A stretch of 64,000 bases of DNA from Rhyacophila brunnea (lineage: Eukaryota; Arthropoda; Insecta; Trichoptera; Rhyacophilidae), in NCBI GenBank assembly GCA_022495005.1, contig JAGYXB010001601.1, forward strand, positions 62,001-126,000, in the 5' to 3' direction. Under the pieces are notes generated by a model, which saw nothing but the letters and a program-made list of their open reading frames with translations, did no database searches and was not told where the DNA came from. Shown piece by piece: positions 57,922 through 64,000 of this stretch. The position numbers and the translations under genes were made by a program. How positions within the stretch are numbered: the stretch's first letter is position 1; each line of letters opens with the position of its first letter.

Positions 57922-58490
57922 CAGGCATGTCCAACTTCAAGTAGGCTGTGCTCTATTAGGTATAGGTACAGTATCGAAACATACAGTGATCTACCACTTC
58001 CCATTGTCATTCTTCAACTTAAATATATAGACGTATTATATTTACCTGAGGACACTGATATTTTACAAATTAAACAAAAAAACCTGTCCTTCACAAACAC
58101 AAAGATATACCTACTCAATTTTCCATTCGTCGTATAGTTGATAAGTTTTGGTAATATTTTGGGTAGTCATTGCACCCATCGTCAAACTATTCTTCTACTG
58201 CGTAAAGAGCTTACTGCTCGACGGTAAATAGTATATATGCCTGATTTTAAAAAACAAGGATTCAAAACTTATCTTTCTTTCACTCCTGTGTCAGCGCGTA
58301 AATGATGCAATACGAATATAACGAGGTCACGCGGGCATTCACATTGTTAATTTTAAAACTACTTTCAGAAATAAATGATAACATAAATGATTCGTCTTCA
58401 AAATCTCAATAAAATCGTATATACACGCATATTAGATTTTTGCGGCTCAATTCTTATGGGCGACTGCGGTGGACGCGTTGGGCATGCCTG
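57922..58490. mobile_element. hAT-type MITE, CAGGCATGTCCAAC ends, 569 bp
   Basis: The ends are CAGGCATGTCCAAC and GTTGGGCATGCCTG, near-perfect inverted repeats. The flanking 8-mers CTCTATAT (57914-57921) and GTCTATGT (58491-58498) agree at 6 of 8 bases, consistent with an aged hAT duplication. A more decayed relative is at 29147-29660. Confidence 0.88.
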
Positions 58491-58762
58491 GTCTATGTGA
58501 ATTTTTATATAGCATCTTTCATTCTAATCACTTTTGTTACAAATTTGCTAGAGGTAGTAGTATTGTAAACTTTACCTAAACATTAAGAAAAAAATAATTG
58601 CTAGCATTCTCCTGCTGCAACATTTCTAAGAGTAATTTAGTGACCTCATTGTAAAGTATAGAATTAATTTGATTTTAGTTATACAGCACCTACGATATAA
58701 GTGTTACTTGAATATTTTGACTAATGCCACATGCGTTTCTCAAGTCTGTCATTATTCACTGC
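58491..58762. other. Spacer
   Basis: Nothing was recognised. Confidence 0.35.
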
Positions 58763-58941
58763 GCCATTTACAGTAGGTATAACGCATTTACTGCTGGAAG
58801 TACATATTGTCACGTAAATGCAAGAGTAAGCACTTATTGTCGTGCAAGTTGCAACACTGCATGTAACGATAAGACAATTTTAGCGGCTTCACAATTTTTA
58901 TACATAGTTGCAACTTCCGTAATCCATGCACGTGAACGTTA
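58763..58941 (-). mobile_element. MITE family D, copy 4 (short, inverted)
   Basis: AATCCATGCACGTGAACG at the right end and GCATTTACTGCTGGAAGTAC at the left are the two family D termini in reverse orientation. GTCGTGCAAGTTGCAACACTGC matches the near-terminal block of copies 1 and 2. The interior is mostly deleted. Confidence 0.7.
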
Positions 58942-59029
58942 ATTTAACGACGACATTTCTGCATCTCGCTCTTACTCCACATTATAGTCACGTAGAAACA
59001 AAGTGAATGGTGTATAATTGAAATCCTAC

Positions 59030-59134
59030 CTGTAAATTTGGAGGACAGTGGTCTAGCAGCTCCAGCATGTGTTGAATATTTTGGGCGTCCTGAATGACGA
59101 AATTCAACTCCATGTCAAATTCGCCACCAACCAA
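59030..59134 (-). CDS. Nbea: Internal coding exon of neurobeachin (rugose orthologue)
   Basis: This is a 105-nt exon on the minus strand. The acceptor is a pyrimidine tract ending TGTGTTTCAG|TTGG, and the donor is TTACAG|GTAGGATTT. It reads 35 codons in phase 0, beginning [13 protein letters not shown], continuing [11 protein letters not shown] and ending [11 protein letters not shown]. Neurobeachin proteins carry LVGGEFD-E-NF-IQDA followed by ELL-HC at this point of their N-terminal alpha-solenoid region, so family membership is strong. LRBA, the vertebrate paralogue, is an alternative, since insects usually have one gene for both. The product is a very large BEACH-domain, PKA-anchoring membrane-traffic protein important in neurons. 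Both neighbouring exons lie outside what I could find, so this single exon implies long introns on either side. Confidence 0.9.
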
Positions 59135-59287
59135 CTGAAACACAAAAAAAAATCATATTAATACATAAGCAAAAATTGTGTGAACGAATAACATTAACTA
59201 AATTACTACAAGAGTGGTTGTTTAAATACGAAGCCATGTGACGCAATACAGTAGAGATAAATAATATAATATATTGTGGTGATGGAC
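59135..59287 (-). other. Intronic sequence upstream of the neurobeachin exon
   Basis: It contains the pyrimidine-rich acceptor tract of the neurobeachin exon (poly-A rich on the plus strand at 59138-59150). Nothing else was recognised. Confidence 0.6.
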
Positions 59288-59475
59288 CTGTTACGTCCTT
59301 CATAATGTTTAAGAAAAAACCCCAGTTGGCACTCGGCCATCTGGGTCGTTCTCGGAGGAAATAGGCGGACAACGTCAAGAGGGGTGCATACAGGTTAGAC
59401 CATATATCCAACTGGAGCAAGAAATCTCGGGATGGAGAGACTGGATGACGATTGATCGGTAGTGGCCAGAATTCT
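59288..59475 (-). CDS. Exon-like open frame, unrecognised product
   Basis: On the minus strand a good acceptor (TTTTGGCACTGCAG|AGAATTC) precedes 188 nt that stay open in one frame. A weak donor follows (GTAACAG|GTCCAT). The peptide begins EFWPLPINRHPVSPSRD, has a hydrophobic middle with LLQLDIWSNLYAPLLTLSAY, and continues with RERPRWPSANWGFF. Tryptophan- and proline-rich composition is unlike AT-rich noise. I do not recognise the family. It cannot splice directly to the neurobeachin exon, because phase 1 would join phase 0 and give a stop. It could be an exon of an unrelated transcript, a cassette exon, transposon-derived, or chance. Confidence 0.28.
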
Positions 59476-59748
59476 CTGCAGTGCCAAAATATTATTTATA
59501 ATATACGCAGGTATGTATCATTATTTGCAGTACTTCTGGTGCTGATTTACATAAGTAATCATGGCACATCATAATATCAGCAATAATAGCTTTGATTCGA
59601 GAACAAATGTTTGCGGTGGATATTAAATACCTATGCGGGTGGTGTGATCTTGTCAGAAACGAGGTGATTAAGCGGGGTTACAGCCGAAAGTGTAGATATC
59701 ATGTTATGGAGTAATTTCAATTGAAATTTGACATACCCTCTAAAATCA
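59476..59748. other. Unassigned non-coding sequence
   Basis: Nothing was recognised. Confidence 0.35.
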
Positions 59749-59756
59749 GGCATACC

Positions 59757-60229
59757 TAGAGTTGGGTTTCGGAGATTCGGGATTCGGAATTTCTTTATTA
59801 TCAAATATTAATTGAAAAAAAAAGATTTTCTATATGAATAAAGTGGACAGGAAACACAAAACGTTCAAAGACTGATCGAGGCATTTAACACAATTAAGCC
59901 AATGTCGATTCAAAATGAGCGCAATTCGCAATCAGGGGGAAAAAAGCTCAGAAGCGTACGCGATTGTGAGACGCAGCGATTGACAGTCTGTGTTTCTTGA
60001 AATTCTATTTTAATAAGTAATGTTTTGAATTATTTTTGTTTTCCTACTTCTATTTTGTTTGTCTTCTTACATAAATAAAAAAAAAATCATATTTTTTTGG
60101 AATTTGTCTGTTTTTACACTGATTTTAGAATTTTACAGGTTTTTTTTTAAATTTCCCGATATCTCGAGAATTTTTTCTGAAAATTCCGAATCTCGAGATT
60201 GTAATTTTCTCGGGAAATACCCAACTCTA
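59757..60229. mobile_element. hAT-type MITE, 473 bp, with intact target duplication
   Basis: The left end is TAGAGTTGGGTTTCGGAG and the right end is complementary (GGAAATACCCAACTCTA). The exact 8-bp target duplication GGCATACC is at 59749-59756 and 60230-60237. TTCGGAAT/ATTCCGAATCTCGAG words recur near both ends. The interior is AT-rich and has no transposase. Confidence 0.94.
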
Positions 60230-60237
60230 GGCATACC

Positions 60238-60935
60238 TAATGCTAATTTCTTTGTGCCTAATGTGCATGTTCTATATTATAGCGGATGGCCTTGATTTTT
60301 TTCTAGCATACCTACATATTTATATATTAAAAACATCAATAATAGATAGCAGGTCAAAAGTCTATTTTCATATCCAAGGTAAAAATGCAACGTTGGCTTC
60401 GTTCAAGAGACACAAAACCTGGTCTGCCTTTTTTTCAAACCAACATTCTCACATCCTGTCCTGTAATGCAGCTAAATACCGTTCATAATACGCCTACAGC
60501 GGAGCTCCATAACTTTTGACTTGGTGCAGTGGAAAAAAAACATAAAAACCATATCCACATGCTACACCCAATGAGCGTGTATATGTTTATATTTCTTTAT
60601 AGGAATAAAGTTTTTTTTCACTCTATTGCAGTGTGTTAATTAACTAATCAGAATAATGTATGGTAACCTCAGTGGCGGGTTTAGTGACTTGGAGGCAAGA
60701 AGCGCCGACTGATTCTGAGGCTCCCTGCGATAAAAAAATATACTTAGAAAAACCATACATTGTAAATATGAATGTATCTTTTCCTTGAATCGCAATCTGT
60801 AGGTTAAAATAATTATTATTAATGGTCCACAGTGATTACACATTAGTATTTATCTTGTCTTACATATTAGTATTTATCTTGTACTTATACAAGTATGTAT
60901 ATATTGCTTAGGCTAATGTTTTATTTTAACTCATT
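60238..60935. other. Unassigned sequence with short tandem repeat
   Basis: CAGTGGCGGGTTTAG at about 60670 resembles a hAT left end without a partner. At about 60839-60885 the word CATTAGTATTTATCTTGT / CATATTAGTATTTATCTTGT is tandemly duplicated (period about 22). No gene was recognised. Confidence 0.4.
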
Positions 60936-61051
60936 CGCTGCTGACTATATAATGAGATTTTAATTAGCACCTTTAAAATGCACGTTAATTACATCGATCG
61001 GCCGCCTGGTCATTACGCGCATGTGCGTCTTCAGCGTCCAAAGTATTAATC
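60936..61051 (+). repeat. Repeat block shared with 7564-7685
   Basis: It is inverted relative to the block inside the MITE at 7466-7948. It contains GTTAATTACATCGATCGGCC and GCGTCCAAAGTATTAAT. Here it is not inside a recognisable MITE, so it is likely a separate small element. Confidence 0.75.
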
Positions 61052-61410
61052 AATTTGTGAGAAAGACGCATATTTTTAAGATATTCGAAGCCTTCTTTAA
61101 ACTTTCCAGCTGATTACGTTATTTGCGTGAAAGAAAATCGTCACTAGGTAACCTGGTTCATAATAAGTAATCGTAATATGTCTGGATTCAACTCCTACAT
61201 TATTGATGTAGGTGTATATACCTACAACCTAAATCAATATTTTATTGCACAACTAAACGAAGTAAGAGATAGAATTTTCCAGTAAACCGTTTCATTGCAA
61301 TCAGGCGAACCGAAAATCAAAGAGGTATATTTTCAAATAACAATATTATTGCGAATCCGTTTTTGGCGCTACAAAATCCCATAGCAACGGATGTGAAACG
61401 TTTAGGGATT
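61052..61410. other. Unassigned non-coding sequence
   Basis: Nothing was recognised. Confidence 0.35.
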
Positions 61411-61413
61411 CAG

Positions 61414-61719
61414 TGGGTCTATTCTATGCTTATCGACCGCTAAAGTGATAAAGTGATAAATATTATCAAACTTAGGGTAGGTTTGTATCAAAATATTATC
61501 ACTTATTGTAACAATTACACGAAGTTGATTTTTATTGTTGCAATAAGTGCTATATTTTAACAGCACCTATCTTGCTGCTGTTAAAATATCGCACTTATTG
61601 CAACAATAAAAACCGGCTTCGTGTAATTGTTACAATAAGTGCTAATATTTTGATACAAACCTACCCTAAGTTTGATACTATTTATCAATTTAGTGTTCGA
61701 TAAGTGTAGAATAGACCCA
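61414..61719. mobile_element. MITE family K, copy 2, 306 bp
   Basis: The ends are TGGGTCTATTCTATGC at the left and the complementary AGAATAGACCCA at the right, flanked by a 3-bp direct repeat CAG (61411-61413, 61720-61722). The arms are almost fully complementary throughout (CTTAGGGTAGGTTTGTATCA and its complement, ATTGTAACAATTACACGAAG and its complement), so the whole element can fold back. It is a homologue of 17517-17853. Confidence 0.9.
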
Positions 61720-61722
61720 CAG

Positions 61723-62278
61723 GAGGTATCAGGAGTATATGAATGCTTCGGCCGTACGTGGAATGATTATACGAGTGGTATTTTCGCTATTTTTTACGCG
61801 TATACCTTGTTAAAACACATGCTGGCCTGGGATACAAGGTGAATCAAATATGCGAGTCTAGACAGAGCAATTTACTTCGCAAAGCTGAACGTTTGTAAAG
61901 CTTTAGATAAAAGTCTTGTCCTTTCGGAGAAATGGGTTTTTTCACCTTACTTATATTACACCTGGTGACAATGAAAAATAAAATCCACCCACGCCAAAGG
62001 CGAAATGTGTTATTTGAAGTTAGGTAATTCACGTGTATACTTTCTACAAAGGAAATCTACATTTAATTTTGTTTACAAGAAGATAATTGCGGGTCGACTT
62101 TTCCTTCGAATTTCATAATAAGCTGTCATATTTTTTTACCTACATAGTGAACGATCTACAGCTATACTACACCAAACATGAAGACTGGTTTTTGAAACGA
62201 GGTGAAATAAAATTAGTCGTAAAGAATATGACTCATATTATATGAGGTACGCATTTGATCAGTAAATCTACAGGTAGA
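61723..62278. other. Unassigned non-coding sequence
   Basis: No gene was recognised. Confidence 0.35.
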
Positions 62279-62286
62279 GTAGATAC

Positions 62287-63384
62287 CAGTGGCGAAGGCT
62301 TCATACTAAGCGATTATTTAAAGCTTACCTTCTATTTTCAAGTATTTAATTTAATTTAAATAAATAAATATCTATATTGTAGGTTATAATAAAAATATTG
62401 ATTGTCATCTATCGTCGTTATTTATAAGTAGAGCGTTTAATTTAGTCAAGTTTCGAATCAAAAATAAATGACGGAACGTCACAACGTGAGTGCTATTTTT
62501 AGAATTGATAATCCAAGCCGAATTTTCTACCGCAATTCAGTTGCAAACTTCATGCATCTCTGCGTTTTTGTTCCCGACTCGGAAGCGTAAACAGACAAGC
62601 TTATGCTCTATGTTGATTTGTTTATTGTCTATGCGTATCTTTAAAAGCAAATAATAAATAATAAGGATGATTAAAAAAAATAATAACTATTGTGTTCGAT
62701 CACATATAATTTATAAATTGTTGTTAAAAATAAATATTGTATTAATTCGCGATTATTATTTAGGTTACTTCAGTCATAGACAAACATAACATGCTATTCA
62801 CAGTTCATGTCATTTTGACATTTCAAAGCGGTGATAAAGGTTTATTTTATAATACAAAATTCATGTGTTACTGTGTTTTGAATGTGGATAAATTAGGTCA
62901 TATTGTACCGAAATCATTCGCCAGTGCTTTAAATATATAAGTATTTATTAAATTGTATAGTGTCCCGATAGAAAATGTGCGAATGATTGCATTTACAAAT
63001 TATCAAAGCTTGACCTTCCAAGGGTTCATTTAGATTTGAATACAGCAAAAAAACTTATATTAGACATTTTCACAACAATTTATATGATAAATATTTGTTT
63101 TTAACTGGCAGTTATACATTCAACAAACTTTTTTGTTGGCGATGCGTATTGTTTGGTAAATAAAAGTATGCGTGGAATTCTACTGCCATAAGTGATTTAA
63201 ATAATTTGACAAATTCAGCGGTGAAACCTACGACCATTGTGTCGTTGTCATTAGTGTGCACCTATTCATCAGTAGTAATATCGTAAGTATTATCTTCTTA
63301 TTTCCCGTAAGTTACCTGACAAGTGTGCTCTTTTTCTCTGATCTCCACAGCTTACCTCTTTCCAAAAGTCACCCTTCGCCACTG
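62287..63384. mobile_element. hAT-type non-autonomous element, 1098 bp
   Basis: It begins CAGTGGCGAAGGCTTC and ends ACCCTTCGCCACTG. An exact 8-bp target duplication GTAGATAC is at 62279-62286 and 63385-63392. Inverted similarity is limited to the ends, and no transposase frame is present. It shares its outermost CAGTGGCGAAG with the MITE at 11151-11733. Its right 140 bp recur at 9440-9587. Confidence 0.95.
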
Positions 63385-63392
63385 GTAGATAC

Positions 63393-64000
63393 TACATACC
63401 ATCTTAATACATAATGGTTATTGACTACTGACAACTGATATTAATAATATAGTAGTCTACATAATATAGGTATGGATTATTAAAAGCTCATAAGATACTA
63501 CCTTTTGTTCTATTATAATACTGCGTGCATTTGAAATAAATAAACACACATGACATAAACCCAAAATCAATAATGGTCTGTTACTTTTTCAATAATTTTA
63601 AAAAGCTCAAATACTGACCGTTGAATAACCTAATGGCTTCTCAAAGTTCTATAAGCCCCAAAGAAGCGAAATTGAATTATGCTTTTACAATTTGTTAGAA
63701 TAAATTAAGTATGGGAAAACCAAGTTTGGAAATACCTTTTTGATAGTAATGTTGTAATACCATTCACGGAAAATTATTGTAATGTACAAATTTAATAATC
63801 CAAAGCTACACTTTTAAATAGTATTTCAGTTTCTGACCACCGCTGATGATAACGATAATTAATTATGATGAAAACAAAATTATTTATAACTAACATTTGA
63901 GAAATAACAAACATACTTAATAACAACAAAACAATCGAAATTCTAAGGGTTTAATGGGAATTGGATTAGTTTCTTTTTGAACTTTATACCTACGTGGTAA
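63393..64000. other. Unassigned non-coding sequence at window end
   Basis: No gene or repeat copy was recognised. It is presumably upstream intron of neurobeachin. Confidence 0.35.

Noticed and set aside
1..64000. Bacterial-type systems (operons, CRISPR, defence islands)
   Set aside because: Composition, introns, SINEs and MITEs show that this is animal nuclear DNA. No arrays or prokaryotic gene clusters exist here.

Overview
This is AT-rich animal nuclear DNA, almost certainly from an insect. It is dense in short non-autonomous DNA transposons and tRNA-derived SINEs, and carries traces of Penelope-like and RTE-like retroelements. The recurring GTAGGTACCTA-type and ATAATATTATA-type strings recall aphids or Lepidoptera, but the sequence does not settle the order. 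No prokaryotic features (operons, ribosome binding sites, CRISPR) are present, and nearly all open frames under 100 codons look like chance or transposon shadow.

One host-gene exon can be recognised: 105 nt on the minus strand at 59030-59134, with consensus splice sites at both ends. It encodes 35 residues that match the conserved N-terminal part of neurobeachin (Drosophila rugose). The simplest reading is that most or all of the window is intronic sequence of a minus-strand neurobeachin gene: 1-59029 would be the downstream intron(s) and 59135-64000 part of the upstream intron. I found no second neurobeachin exon. A second exon-like frame (59288-59475, minus) has splice-like borders but I do not recognise its product.

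Region by region: 1-2800 has dispersed repeats, a perfect 28-bp hairpin, a perfect 3 x 53-bp tandem array and a hAT MITE. 2.8-7.4 kb is mostly unassigned, with a GC-richer island near 6.3-6.9 kb. 7.4-18.4 kb carries several hAT-type MITEs, one of them inserted inside a SINE. 21-25.4 kb holds a SINE inside a larger MITE, and a Penelope-like pair of 3' fragments arranged head to head between 12-bp target duplications. 25.4-38.7 kb holds a dispersed composite repeat, more MITEs and SINEs, LINE remnants and a 73-bp tandem duplication. 41.8-50.1 kb is a MITE cluster with an RTE-like ORF2 fragment. 50.8-58.9 kb has further MITEs and a few repeat-free, GC-richer islands that could be intronic enhancers. 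59-64 kb holds the exon(s) and three more transposons.

There is no gene network in the window. The biology it supports is a very large, transposon-built intron of a neuronal BEACH-domain gene. Several insertions preserve exact target-site duplications, so relative ages and insertion mechanisms can be read directly.
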